Assembly (NCBI RefSeq): GCF_023028105.1
Contig: NZ_CP095491.1
Location: forward strand, 1 to 64,000
Direction: 5' to 3'
DNA from: Halosolutus gelatinilyticus
Lineage (GTDB): Archaea > Halobacteriota > Halobacteria > Halobacteriales > Natrialbaceae
Length of the DNA stretch: 64,000 nucleotides
Shown: positions 46,855 to 58,246 of the stretch, one piece after another
Position numbering within the stretch: the stretch's first letter is position 1
Layout of the letters: every line of letters starts with the position of its first letter
Program-made: the position numbers and the translations under genes
The notes under the pieces: generated by a model
Databases searched by the model: none
Seen by the model: only the letters and a program-made list of their open reading frames with translations
Told to the model about the DNA's origin: nothing

Positions 46855-48096
46855 TTAGAGGATGCTGACGATCGTCTCGTAGAGCGACTGGACGGTCAGG
46901 AGGCTCCCGGCCAGCAGCACGATCCCGGCGGCGAGAAACCCGAGGTTCTCGTAGCGCTCGACGTCGTCGAACCTGTTGACGGCGCCGATGAGCGCGAAGA
47001 CGGTTATCGGGAGGCCGATCGCGCCGTTGATCGCCGGCATGATTATCGCCATCTCGACGGGACCGAATCCGGTGTAGACGAGCAGCGGCAGCGCGACGAT
47101 CGCGGAGGCGGCGATCAGCCCGATGACGGTCCGGCGGAACGCGACGTCGCCAAAGACCGTGTCCCGACCGAACGACTGGGGAATCATGAATCCGGCGCCG
47201 AACAGCGTGCCGGTCGCGGACGTGAGGCTCGCGAGGAACGCCGCGAGCACGAAGACCACGAGCGCGAAGTCGCCGAGGATAGCCGCGAGCGGCTCGCCGG
47301 GGCCCGTCAGCGTCATCTGCCCCTCGGCGAGGGTGATCGCGGAGACGATCATCACGAAGCTGCCGATGGTGAGCGTCGTCGCGATGCCGAAGGCGTTATC
47401 CCGGCGGTAGCGCCAGATGTCGGTCCACTCCTTCGTCGGCTGGATGCTCGACTGGATGAAGAAGTTCGGCCAGTAGACGGTCGTTCCCAGCAGGGCGATG
47501 ACCGCCGTGAGGTAGCCGATCTCACTCCGGAGCACCGGCTGGAGGCCGGCCGCAACCGATTGCCACGGCACGTCCAGCCCCGCCAGGAGGAGGCCGTACG
47601 AACCGAAGACGGCGAGGACGGCGGCCGCGATCGCCGCCTCGACGCGATCGTAGACCTTGAGCTGGACGATCGCGATCCCGCCGCCGGCGGCGAGGACGAT
47701 GCCGACGATCACGTTGTCCAGGCCGGGTAGGAGCCAGGCGAGCGCGGCCCCCGCGACGGCGTAGTTCGAGACGGCCCACAGCGCCGACATCAGCGATATC
47801 GAGACGACGAGTGACGTCCCGCCGATCGGCAGCGCATCGACGACGTAGTCCGCGAGCGGCTCGTTCGCGACGGCGAGGCGGGCGCTCATGTCGTGGAGCG
47901 CGATGTCGATCAGGAACGCGAGCGGGAGCACCCACAGCAGCGAGAAGGCGAAGTTCGCGCCCGTGTCGGCGAGGATGTACACCGAGCCCGCGCCGAACAC
48001 GTTCGCCGCGAACAGGACGCCGAGCCCGTACCTGTAGAGCGCGCTGTGGATCGTTTCGCCCCCGGGAACGACGTCGACTAGCGTCGAGGTACTCAT
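46855..48096 (-). CDS. NRAMP-family transporter, paralog 2
   Basis: 413 residues, about eleven helices, same architecture as paralog 1: LFAANVFGAGSVYILADTG and LHDMSARLA near the N-terminus, LLGTTVYWPNFFIQSS in the middle. Again lacks the DPGN ligands. The ATG is preceded by GAGGTGATC about 6 nt upstream, a good Shine-Dalgarno match, unlike most genes here. Duplication of the same ancestral gene as 45303-46541. Confidence 0.8.
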   Translation of the reverse strand: MSTSTLVDVVPGGETIHSALYRYGLGVLFAANVFGAGSVYILADTGANFAFSLLWVLPLAFLIDIALHDMSARLAVANEPLADYVVDALPIGGTSLVVSISLMSALWAVSNYAVAGAALAWLLPGLDNVIVGIVLAAGGGIAIVQLKVYDRVEAAIAAAVLAVFGSYGLLLAGLDVPWQSVAAGLQPVLRSEIGYLTAVIALLGTTVYWPNFFIQSSIQPTKEWTDIWRYRRDNAFGIATTLTIGSFVMIVSAITLAEGQMTLTGPGEPLAAILGDFALVVFVLAAFLASLTSATGTLFGAGFMIPQSFGRDTVFGDVAFRRTVIGLIAASAIVALPLLVYTGFGPVEMAIIMPAINGAIGLPITVFALIGAVNRFDDVERYENLGFLAAGIVLLAGSLLTVQSLYETIVSIL

Positions 48097-50561
<2,465 letters not shown>

Positions 50562-50562
50562 C

Positions 50563-53058
50563 ATGAGCACGGATACATCGGACCTCCCCGATGAGGTCGC
50601 AGAGCGAGTACGAAACGTCCGCGTCGAGGACGAAATGGAGCAGAGTTACATCGACTACGCGATGTCGGTCATCGCGGGCCGCGCGCTGCCGGACGTCCGC
50701 GACGGGCTGAAACCCGTCCACCGGCGTATCCTCTATGCGATGCACCGATCCGGCATCACAAGCAGGGCGGGCCACCGGAAGTCCTCGAACATCGTCGGCG
50801 ACACGATGGGCGACTTCCACCCCCACGGCGACCAGTCTATCTACGACGCGCTGGCCCGGATGGCTCAGGACTTCTCGATGCGGTATCCCCTCGTCGACGG
50901 ACAGGGGAACTTCGGCAGCGTCGACGGCGATCCGCCGGCCGCCATGCGCTACACCGAGGCCCGCATGGCGCCGATCGCCGAGGAGTTGCTCGAGGACATC
51001 GACAAGGACACCGTCGACTTCTCCTCGAACTACGACGACCGCCTCCAGGAACCGGACGTGCTCCCGGCAGCGTTTCCGAACCTGCTGGTCAACGGCTCCT
51101 CGGGCATCGCGGTCGGGATGTCGACCAACATCCCGCCGCACAACCTGGGCGAGGTGATCGACGCGACGATCGAGTTGATCGACGACCCCGACGCGACCGT
51201 AGAGGAGCTGATGGAGCACGTCAAGGGTCCCGACTTCCCGACCGGCGCGAACATCGTCGGGCGCGACGCCATCTACTCGGCGTACAAGACCGGCCGCGGG
51301 CGCATCCGCGTCCGCGCTGAGTTCGAGGTCGAAGAGTGGAAGAACGGCCGAGAGCGCATCGTCATCACCGAACTGCCGTTCCAGACCAACAAGGCTCGGA
51401 TGGTCGAGCGCATCGCCGACGACGTCAACGAGGGCGAACTTGAGGGCGTCTCGGACCTGCGCGACGAGTCCGATCGCGACGGCATCCGCATCGTAATCGA
51501 ACTCAAACGCGGCGCCAACGCCGAAGTCGTCAAGAACCGACTGCTCGAGAACCACCTGGAACGCACGTTCGGCGTCATCAACCTCGCGCTGGTCGACGGC
51601 CGGCCTCGGGTGCTCTCGCTGAAAGAGACCTTAGAGGAGTACGTCGCCCACCGCCGAGAGGTCGTCCGTCGGCGCAGCGAGTACGACCTCGCCGAGGCCG
51701 AGGACAGAGCCCACATCCTCGAAGGACGGCTGAAGGCGCTCGAGAACGTCGACGAGGTCGTCGAGCTGGTCAGAAACTCCGAGGATCGCTCGAGCGCGAA
51801 GACGAAACTCTGCGAAACGTTCGACTTCTCGGCGGACCAGGCCGAACACATCGTCCGGATGCAACTCGGCAGCCTCACCTCGATGGAGGCGGCCGAGATC
51901 GAAGACGAGTACGCCGATGTTCAGGCCGAGATCGAGCGCCTGACGGCGATCCTCGAGAGCGAGGCGGAGCTCCTCTCGGTCATCAAGGAGGAGCTTCGGG
52001 AGATCAAAGCCGAGTACGCTGACGACCGGCGCACCTCGATCATCGAGGACCAAGGGACGGTCACCCACGAGGATCTCATCCCGGAGGAGGACGTGTTCGT
52101 CGTCATGACTGAGGACGACTACGTCAAGCGGATGCCGATCGATGACTTCGACCCCCAGGGTCGCGGCGGGAAAGGGATCATCGGCGCCGACGTCAAGGAG
52201 GACGATCGTGTCGCGACCGTCTTCCGGGCCAACACCCACGATTACCTGCTTTGCTTTACCAACCACGGACAGGTCTATCGGCTGAAGACCTACGAGATCC
52301 CCGAGATGGGGCGCACGGCCCGGGGCAAGTCGGCCGTCAACATCCTCGATCTGGATCCCGGCGAGGACATCACGGCAATCGTCGACACCGACGCCCTCGG
52401 CGCCGACGAGTACGTGACCCTGGCGACGCGCAACGGCTACGTCAAGCGAACCGCCGGCGAGGACTTCGAGAACATCCGATCGACGGGGATCATCGCCGCC
52501 GATCTCGAGGCGGGCGACGAGCTCGTCGACGTCGAGGTCACCGACGGCACGAAAGATCTCGTGATCGCGACCGAGCGGGGGATGACGATCCGCTTCGACG
52601 AGGAGGAGGTTCGTGCGATGGGGCGCAACGCCCGCGGCGTCAACGGGATCAAACTCGAGGACGGAGACGCCGTCGCCGGCCTCGTCGCCACCGACGAGGA
52701 CGACGAACGGGCGCTGTTGACGGTCACCCGAAACGGCTACGGGAAGCGAACGCTGCTCTCGGCGTATCGCACGCAATCGCGGTACGGCAAAGGGTTGATC
52801 GACATCAAGACCGACGGTCGGAACGGCCCCGTCACGGCCGTCAAGGCGGTGACGGCGGACGATCACCTCGTGTTGATGAGCGAGCGCGGCCAGATCGTTC
52901 GGACCCGAGTCGACGAGATCTCGATGGTCGGCCGGAACACGATGGGCGTGACGGTGATGGACGTCGAAGCCGGCGACGCGGTCGCGAGCGTCGACGTCGT
53001 TCCGGCTGCGCCGGCCGACGCCGCGGAACCCGAGCCAGAACCCGAGCCGTCGGCGTAA
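50563..53058 (+). CDS. gyrA: DNA gyrase subunit A
   Basis: 831 residues from the ATG one base after the gyrB stop. The breakage-reunion domain has the catalytic Tyr130 in [10 protein letters not shown]. The quinolone-determining region reads [15 protein letters not shown], with Gln91 at the position of E. coli Ser83 and Asp95 at Asp87. The C-terminal beta-pinwheel carries the GyrA box as QGRGGKG and several RNGY(V/G)KR-type repeats. It ends in an acidic Pro/Glu-rich tail. Cotranscribed with gyrB. Confidence 0.98.
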   Translation: MSTDTSDLPDEVAERVRNVRVEDEMEQSYIDYAMSVIAGRALPDVRDGLKPVHRRILYAMHRSGITSRAGHRKSSNIVGDTMGDFHPHGDQSIYDALARMAQDFSMRYPLVDGQGNFGSVDGDPPAAMRYTEARMAPIAEELLEDIDKDTVDFSSNYDDRLQEPDVLPAAFPNLLVNGSSGIAVGMSTNIPPHNLGEVIDATIELIDDPDATVEELMEHVKGPDFPTGANIVGRDAIYSAYKTGRGRIRVRAEFEVEEWKNGRERIVITELPFQTNKARMVERIADDVNEGELEGVSDLRDESDRDGIRIVIELKRGANAEVVKNRLLENHLERTFGVINLALVDGRPRVLSLKETLEEYVAHRREVVRRRSEYDLAEAEDRAHILEGRLKALENVDEVVELVRNSEDRSSAKTKLCETFDFSADQAEHIVRMQLGSLTSMEAAEIEDEYADVQAEIERLTAILESEAELLSVIKEELREIKAEYADDRRTSIIEDQGTVTHEDLIPEEDVFVVMTEDDYVKRMPIDDFDPQGRGGKGIIGADVKEDDRVATVFRANTHDYLLCFTNHGQVYRLKTYEIPEMGRTARGKSAVNILDLDPGEDITAIVDTDALGADEYVTLATRNGYVKRTAGEDFENIRSTGIIAADLEAGDELVDVEVTDGTKDLVIATERGMTIRFDEEEVRAMGRNARGVNGIKLEDGDAVAGLVATDEDDERALLTVTRNGYGKRTLLSAYRTQSRYGKGLIDIKTDGRNGPVTAVKAVTADDHLVLMSERGQIVRTRVDEISMVGRNTMGVTVMDVEAGDAVASVDVVPAAPADAAEPEPEPEPSA

Positions 53059-53177
53059 CGCTCGGGCGCAGTTTCGTCCTGTTCGATCGCTGTCCGGGCG
53101 GGTTTTCGGAGGGAGGATCGAAGACAGTAGCGAACGCTAGGTAGAGAGCGGGTTCGGTCGGTCGCCGATCGACCGAC

Positions 53178-53711
53178 TCAGTGGTCGGGCTCTTCCGACG
53201 GCGCGATCATGTCGTTGATGCGCAGGATGAGGATGTTGTTGGTGTCGTCCTTACCGTCGAGCGAACCCTCGATCACGAGTTTCGAGAGCGGCGTCGGGCC
53301 GACGGTGACGGAGTCGCCCTCGCTGATGCCGTCGAGGGCGCCCTGAATGTGGATCTCGGCGCGACAGAGTTCGGGGTGGTGGACGCTCGACAGGTCGATC
53401 TCCTCGACGATGACGTCCTCGACCGGTTCACCCTCGTGTTCGAGCGGCACCGAGGCGGGATCGTCCATCTGCTGGATCTCGAGGGCCTCGTAGGCCGCGG
53501 CCGTCGGTTTGTAGCCGCCTTTGGGGCCGGGTACCCCTTCGACGAGCTGGAGGGCCTTGAGACTCTGCATCTGGTTGCGGATCGTTCCCGGGTTCCGGTC
53601 GACCTGCTCCGCGATGTCTTCGCCCTTGATCGCGTCTTCGGATTCTTTGTGAAGGTTCGTGAGTGCACGAAGGATTTTCTTCTGGCTCGGGGTGAGTTCG
53701 ATCGATGACAT
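53178..53711 (-). CDS. Winged-helix transcriptional regulator (annotated Rrf2-like in haloarchaea)
   Basis: 177 residues from the ATG at 53711, chosen because ATTTAAG lies about 30 nt upstream. The N-terminal wHTH reads TPSQKKILRALTNLHKESED, then IAEQVDRNPGTIRNQMQSL. The C-terminal part includes SSVHHPELCRAEIHIQGAL and a domain with one Cys that could bind metal or effector. The sequence pattern is strongly conserved in haloarchaea. Targets unknown. Confidence 0.85.
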   Translation of the reverse strand: MSSIELTPSQKKILRALTNLHKESEDAIKGEDIAEQVDRNPGTIRNQMQSLKALQLVEGVPGPKGGYKPTAAAYEALEIQQMDDPASVPLEHEGEPVEDVIVEEIDLSSVHHPELCRAEIHIQGALDGISEGDSVTVGPTPLSKLVIEGSLDGKDDTNNILILRINDMIAPSEEPDH

Positions 53712-53906
53712 ACTGAATTGTTCGTAATTGATTTCCTTAAATGCGACGGGTGACACGGCGGTTTCCGTGCAATCGTGATCGTTCGCCCCGCTGCAGTTCG
53801 CGATTTCACACCCGAACTGCGACGGGCATCGATTACTGAGAAGGAGTTCGCATCGGTGCGTGATGTATCCGTCGACTTCGTGCGACCGTCGATCGCCGAT
53901 CGGCGA
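53712..53906. other. Intergenic, promoter of the wHTH gene
   Basis: 195 bp between the wHTH start and the end of the small ORF at 53907. Contains the TATA-like ATTTAAG about 53736-53742. No further feature seen. Confidence 0.4.
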
Positions 53907-54065
53907 TCAGCTTCGCCGGACGGCGCCCCCGCATTCAGGAAGGCTCCATCCCTCGAAGATGACGTTCTTGAAGATGAACACGAGAACGACCCGGGTGAGC
54001 CCGCCGACGACCGGGCCGGTCGCGAGCAGCCGCCGCGGCGTCGCGGCGCGCCACCGACTACGCAT
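53907..54065 (-). CDS. Small basic, single-helix protein downstream of the DtxR regulator
   Basis: 52 residues (MRSRWRAATPRRLLATGPVV and on), with one hydrophobic run LTRVVLVFIFKNVIF after a basic N-terminus, then WSLPECGGAVRRS. It is preceded by a perfect Shine-Dalgarno GGAGGTGA 8 nt before the ATG, which is rare in this window and argues it is real. It follows the DtxR-family gene by 80 bp on the same strand, so it may be part of that transcript. No homolog recognised; probably membrane-associated. Confidence 0.5.
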   Translation of the reverse strand: MRSRWRAATPRRLLATGPVVGGLTRVVLVFIFKNVIFEGWSLPECGGAVRRS

Positions 54066-54145
54066 CGCTGCGGTCACCTCCGGCCGCGACAGTTCGTCGT
54101 GGCATCGAACTCGGATTAGACGGCTCTAAAAATCCCGTATCGGGA

Positions 54146-54826
54146 CTACGGTTCGGGTTCTGCCGGTTGTGCGACCCGCACCTGCCGGGCGACGGACTCG
54201 GGCAGGGAGACGGGTTCGTCGTGGCCGGTCGATCGGGCCGTCACCATGCCGAACGGGGCGACTTCGATGATGTCGAGTTCGACCCCGGGTTCGACGCCGT
54301 GGTCGGCGAGATACGAGAGAATCTCCGGGTCGCGATCCGCGACCTCCTCGACGACGACGGTGTCGCCCTCGGTGAACTCGCCGATCGACTCGCCGGCGGG
54401 GCGTTCCGGCGGTTCGAGGTCGGCGCTCGGGATCGGCGACCCGTGCGGATCGACGTCCGGTTCGCCCAGAACGTCCGCGACGCGGGCCTCGAAGTCCTCG
54501 CTGATGTGGTGTTCGAGCCGATCGGCCTCCTCGTGGACCTCGGACCAGTCGTAATCGAGGTGTTCGGTCAGGTAGGCCTCGAGCAGCCGGTGGTGGCGGA
54601 TCACCTCGAGCGCGACGGTCTCGCCCTCCGCGGTGAGCGTGACGCCGCGGTACTTCTCCCGATCGACGAGGCCGCGATCCTCGAGTTTCTCGACCATGCT
54701 GGTGACGGTCGGCGACGTGACGTCCAGCTCGTCGGCGATCGCCGAGGTCGTGATCCGCTCGTCGACGGGGCCTTGGAGCTGGTAGATGGCTTTGAGGTAG
54801 TCTTCCATCACGTCGCTCAGCATCAT
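54146..54826 (-). CDS. DtxR/MntR-family metal-dependent regulator
   Basis: 226 residues. N-terminal wHTH (EDYLKAIYQLQGPVDERITT, then LDVTSPTVTSMVEKLEDRGL), a dimerisation domain with metal-ligand His and Glu residues (IRHHRLLEAYLTEHLDYDWS, EEADRLEHHIS), and a C-terminal SH3-like FeoA domain (VEPGVELDIIEVAPFGMVTA). Represses metal uptake genes when Mn2+ or Fe2+ is bound. An inverted repeat overlaps its promoter, consistent with autoregulation. Divergent from arginase. Confidence 0.92.
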   Translation of the reverse strand: MMLSDVMEDYLKAIYQLQGPVDERITTSAIADELDVTSPTVTSMVEKLEDRGLVDREKYRGVTLTAEGETVALEVIRHHRLLEAYLTEHLDYDWSEVHEEADRLEHHISEDFEARVADVLGEPDVDPHGSPIPSADLEPPERPAGESIGEFTEGDTVVVEEVADRDPEILSYLADHGVEPGVELDIIEVAPFGMVTARSTGHDEPVSLPESVARQVRVAQPAEPEP

Positions 54827-54837
54827 CCTACCCCGAA

Positions 54838-54859
54838 TTTAGATCCATCTATCCCTAAA
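54838..54859. promoter_or_regulatory. Candidate DtxR-family operator, TTTAG-N12-CTAAA
   Basis: Perfect 5-bp arms TTTAG (54838-54842) and CTAAA (54855-54859). On the minus strand the TTTAGGG half overlaps the TATA position about 30 nt before the DtxR ATG. Resembles TTAGG-type sites of archaeal SirR/Idr regulators; inferred from symmetry and location. Confidence 0.5.
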
Positions 54860-54912
54860 GCTGTCGCAGTCGATCGTCACGACCAAACCCCCGGTCATCG
54901 TACGGCCGGTAT

Positions 54913-55833
54913 ATGGGCGAAACCGTCCGCATTATCGGTGCGCCGATGGACCACGGCGCGAATCGACGCGGCGTCGACATGGGACCGTCCGCGATCCGGT
55001 ACGCGGGACTGGCCGACGAGCTCGAGAGCGCCGGTATCGACCCGATCGACGCCGGCGACTTGCACGTTCCCCGGGCCGAGGAGCGCGATCCCGACGCCAC
55101 CGCGCCGACCGACGGCAACGCGAAGTTCCTTGGCGAGATCGAGGGCGTCTGTCGACGACTGAGCGACGAGGTCGCCGAGACCCTCGCCGACGGCGAGTTC
55201 CCGCTCGTCCTCGGCGGCGACCACTCGGTGGCGATCGGCTCGCTCCACGGGTCGTCCCGCGAGACCGACCTCGGGGTGATCTGGTTCGATGCCCACGCCG
55301 ACCTCAACACGCCGGGGACCTCGCCCAGCGGGAACGTACACGGCATGCCCCTCGCCGCGGTGCTCGGGCGCGGGATCTTCGGCGAGATGGAGTGGGCCCA
55401 CGCGCCGCGCGTCCGCGAAGAATCGATCGTTTACGTCGGCCTCCGGAGCATCGACGATCGCGAGCGCGACCTCGTCCGCGAAAGCGAGATGACGGCGTTT
55501 ACGATGGCCGACATCGACCAGCGGGGGATCACCGCGGTCGTCGAAGACGCCCTCGACGTCGCGACCGACGGCACCGACGGCGTCCACGTCAGCCTCGACC
55601 TGGACTGGCTCGATCCGAAGACCGCTCCGGGCGTCGGCACGCCCGTCCGCGGCGGCGTCACCTACCGGGAGGCCCACTCGGCGCTCGAAACCGTGTCCGA
55701 ACGCCGCGAAGCCGACGGCGTCGTCCGATCGATGGACGTCGTCGAGGTCAACCCCATCTTGGACGAACAGAACGAGACCGCGACCCTCGCGGCCGAACTC
55801 TCCGCGAGCGCGTTCGGCAAGCGGATCCTCTAG
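54913..55833 (+). CDS. rocF: Arginase
   Basis: 306 residues. Binuclear Mn enzyme that cleaves arginine to ornithine and urea. Metal-ligand blocks: LGGDHSVAIGS, WFDAHADLNTP and SLDLDWLDPKTAPGVGTPV. The substrate loop TSPSGNVHGMPLAA is the arginase form, which argues against agmatinase. The CAAACC element about 30 nt upstream is a weak promoter candidate. The divergent DtxR gene shares the upstream region, so metal control of this Mn enzyme is conceivable. Confidence 0.92.
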   Translation: MGETVRIIGAPMDHGANRRGVDMGPSAIRYAGLADELESAGIDPIDAGDLHVPRAEERDPDATAPTDGNAKFLGEIEGVCRRLSDEVAETLADGEFPLVLGGDHSVAIGSLHGSSRETDLGVIWFDAHADLNTPGTSPSGNVHGMPLAAVLGRGIFGEMEWAHAPRVREESIVYVGLRSIDDRERDLVRESEMTAFTMADIDQRGITAVVEDALDVATDGTDGVHVSLDLDWLDPKTAPGVGTPVRGGVTYREAHSALETVSERREADGVVRSMDVVEVNPILDEQNETATLAAELSASAFGKRIL

Positions 55834-55926
55834 TTCGCGAGCTAACCGTTCTCCGGCCGTGATAACGAGACGCACGGCCGTTCGCGTTCCAACACCTTTG
55901 TATCCGTGTGTTTCAGAGTGTCGGGT

Positions 55927-57096
55927 ATGACTGAGAACGTCGTCGTGCTCGGGGCCGGATACGCCGGTGCCGGTGCGATCAACAAGCTCCAGTCGGAGCT
56001 CGGGCGCAACGCGCGGCTAACCTGGATCGCCGACGTCGACTATCACCTGGTTCTCCACGAGTCTCACCGCGTCATCCGCGACCCGAACGTCCGATCGGAC
56101 ATCACCTTCCCGGTCGAGGAGATCGCCGACCCCTCGACGCAGTTCATCCAGGCCGAAGTGACCGGGCTGGACACCGACGAGCGGATCGTCGAACTCGCCG
56201 GCGAGGAGGACATCGAGTACGACTACGTGCTGGTCGCCCTCGGCACCAAGACCGCCTACTACGGAATTCCGGGCCTCGAGGAGCACTCCCTGACGCTGAA
56301 GAGCCTCGACGACGCCCTCGACATCCACGAGGCCATCACGGAGGCGAGCCAAGAGGCGACCCGCGGCGAGCCCGCGCAGGTCGTTATCGGCGGAGCCGGC
56401 CTCTCCGGCATCCAAACCGCCGGCGAGGTCGCCGAGTTCCGCGACGCCCGCCGCGCGCCGATCGATATCCACCTCGTCGAGGCGCTCGACGAGATCTTCC
56501 CCGGCAACGATCCGGAGATCCAGCAGGCGCTCCGCAAGCGCTTGGAAGAGGCCGGCGTCCAGATTCACACGGACGATCCGATCACCGAGGCGAAAGAAGA
56601 CGTCATCGAGTTCGACGAGGGCGAGCCCCTCGAACACGACGTTCTCGTCTGGACCGGCGGCATCACCGGCCGCGACGCGTTAGACGACGCCGACGTCGAG
56701 AAGGAGCACAACCGCGTCCACGCCGACGCCACGTTCCAGACCTCCGACGACCGCGTGTTCGCGATCGGCGACTCGGCGATCATCGACCAGGGCGACCAGC
56801 CCGCGCCGCCGACGGCGCAGGCCGCCTGGCAGGCCGCCGACGTGGTCGGCGAGAACATCGCCCGCGCGATCGAGGGCCGACCGCTGATGACCTGGGAGTT
56901 CGAGGACAAAGGGACGGTCATCTCGGTCGGCGAGAAAGCCGTCGCGCACAAGATCAAGCCCGCGTTCGGGATCTCGCTCCCCGTCGACACCTTCGGCGGT
57001 ATCCCGGCGCAGAACCTGAAGAAGATGATCGCCGCCCGCTGGATCGCGGACATCACCTCCTGGAACGAGGCCCGCAAATCCTGGTCGTCGCTCTAA
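55927..57096 (+). CDS. NAD(P)/FAD-dependent oxidoreductase, NDH-2 type
   Basis: 389 residues. Type II NADH dehydrogenase-like flavoprotein: FAD-binding VVLGAGYAGAGAI at the N-terminus, second dinucleotide fold VVIGGAGLSGIQTAGEV, and FAIGDSAIIDQGDQPAPPTA (FAD-binding end motif), followed by the AQAAWQAADVVGENI helix. The ATG at 55927 was chosen because CTTTGTATCC lies about 31 nt upstream. The C-terminal segment may attach to the membrane. Likely transfers electrons from NADH to menaquinone (family inference). Confidence 0.9.
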   Translation: MTENVVVLGAGYAGAGAINKLQSELGRNARLTWIADVDYHLVLHESHRVIRDPNVRSDITFPVEEIADPSTQFIQAEVTGLDTDERIVELAGEEDIEYDYVLVALGTKTAYYGIPGLEEHSLTLKSLDDALDIHEAITEASQEATRGEPAQVVIGGAGLSGIQTAGEVAEFRDARRAPIDIHLVEALDEIFPGNDPEIQQALRKRLEEAGVQIHTDDPITEAKEDVIEFDEGEPLEHDVLVWTGGITGRDALDDADVEKEHNRVHADATFQTSDDRVFAIGDSAIIDQGDQPAPPTAQAAWQAADVVGENIARAIEGRPLMTWEFEDKGTVISVGEKAVAHKIKPAFGISLPVDTFGGIPAQNLKKMIAARWIADITSWNEARKSWSSL

Positions 57097-57368
57097 CTCG
57101 GCGCCTCGGGTTCAGCTTCGGCTTCGGATCGTTCCGGGTCGCGTCCCCACTCGTCGTCTCGGTTTACTTGTTTTCCAATCCGCCCGGCTTTCCCACCCTT
57201 CTCGGTCCGAATCGCGATCCCATCGCCCCAGCTCCGTTCCGGACCGCAGTCGAACGATCGGGGTTGTCGATCGGCCTTCGCGATCGAGACCGGAGACGGT
57301 ATCGACGCGGGCGATCGCGGAACCCGATCGAAGCGGCCGATCGATCGCGCGCCGTCGCGCTCGTCGCG
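57097..57368. other. Intergenic region, nothing identified
   Basis: 272 bp between convergent oxidoreductase and acyltransferase genes. Overlapping frames on both strands appear to be composition artefacts. Confidence 0.4.
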
Positions 57369-57926
57369 TCACTCGGCTACACCTGGACCGCCGTCGCCCG
57401 GCGCGTCGTCGCCCATCGGCCGGGCGGGAACGCCCGCGACCGTCTCCCCCGGCGGGACGTCCCGCGTCACCAGCGAGTTCGCCGCGACGCTCGCGTCGGC
57501 GCCGATCGTCACCCCGGGGAGGACGATCGCACCGGCGCCGATCATCGCGCGTTCGCCGACGACGACCTCGCCCGTGCGATACTCGTCCTGGAGGAATTCG
57601 TGACACAGCAGGGTCGCGTCGTAGCCGACGATCGCGCCCGCCTCGAGCGTGATGAGGTCCGGCCAGAAGACGTCGGGCGTGGCCTCGAGGCCCCAGGAGA
57701 CGCCCGGACCGACCGTGACGCCGATCCGGCGCAGGAGCCAGCGTTTCAGCCGGAGGCTCGGCGACACCCGCACGAGCCAGACGACTACGTACTGAACCGC
57801 CACCCGCAGCGGGTTCCGCGCGCTCGTCCAGTGAGAAAGCGAGTTCGCCGACCCCGGCGTCGGGTGCGACCTGATGCGATCGTGCCGTCGGGTCGGGCCC
57901 TCACCTCGCGTCGTATCGTCCGTCAC
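57369..57926 (-). CDS. Hexapeptide-repeat acyltransferase
   Basis: 185 residues from a GTG. Left-handed beta-helix acetyltransferase: I-x4-(V/A/G) hexapeptide rungs are seen across LEAGAIVGYDATLLCHEF and VVVGERAMIGAGAIVLPGVT, ending VAGVPARPMG. The N-terminal ~65 residues are basic with one hydrophobic segment (AVQYVVVWLVRV), hinting at membrane contact. Substrate (sugar or lipid-linked group) unknown. No nearby sugar-synthesis genes. Confidence 0.85.
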   Translation of the reverse strand: MTDDTTRGEGPTRRHDRIRSHPTPGSANSLSHWTSARNPLRVAVQYVVVWLVRVSPSLRLKRWLLRRIGVTVGPGVSWGLEATPDVFWPDLITLEAGAIVGYDATLLCHEFLQDEYRTGEVVVGERAMIGAGAIVLPGVTIGADASVAANSLVTRDVPPGETVAGVPARPMGDDAPGDGGPGVAE

Positions 57927-58246
57927 TACGAGATCACTGCGAACAGCGTTCGTCCGATCGCCTAATCAAACCGATCGATTCTCAATCGTCTTCGGATCGC
58001 ATCCGACGACTACCGAAGCGATCGAGAACATCACGAAACGCCGAAGACGTTTCGAACGACCTCACCCCGTTCGATTGCGGTCCGTACTGTGCCCGAGGGG
58101 ACCGACCGCGCCAGCCCCTTTCAGTCCCACTGTAGCGGCTGATCAGGTAGGCCACCGTGGATGGGAATGAAAGGGGCCTTCGGAGTGTTCTCGATCGCAT
58201 CGATAGTTGAACGTGACCAGAGACAGAATCCGAATACTCGGGCGAA
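57927..58246. other. Intergenic region containing an unexplained inverted repeat
   Basis: 320 bp with no supported gene. It carries the 17-bp imperfect inverted repeat listed next. Confidence 0.5.
58114..58177. repeat. 17-bp inverted repeat with GAAAGGGGC arms
   Basis: Left arm (58114-58130), read on the minus strand, is GTGGGACTGAAAGGGGC; right arm (58161-58177), plus strand, is ATGGGAATGAAAGGGGC. Fifteen of 17 match; the loop is 30 nt. The plus-strand flank of the left arm also contains GCGGTC and GACCG stretches that could pair. It has the look of a mobile-element end or structured RNA. No copy was noticed elsewhere in the window. Confidence 0.5.

Noticed and set aside
53860-54129. 89-residue plus-strand frame in the gap next to the DtxR gene
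   Set aside because: Arg/Ser/Thr-rich composition, no promoter or ribosome-binding site. The minus-strand 52-codon frame in the same gap has a perfect Shine-Dalgarno.
58114-58177. CRISPR array
   Set aside because: Only two imperfect arms in inverted orientation, no regular spacers, no cas genes.
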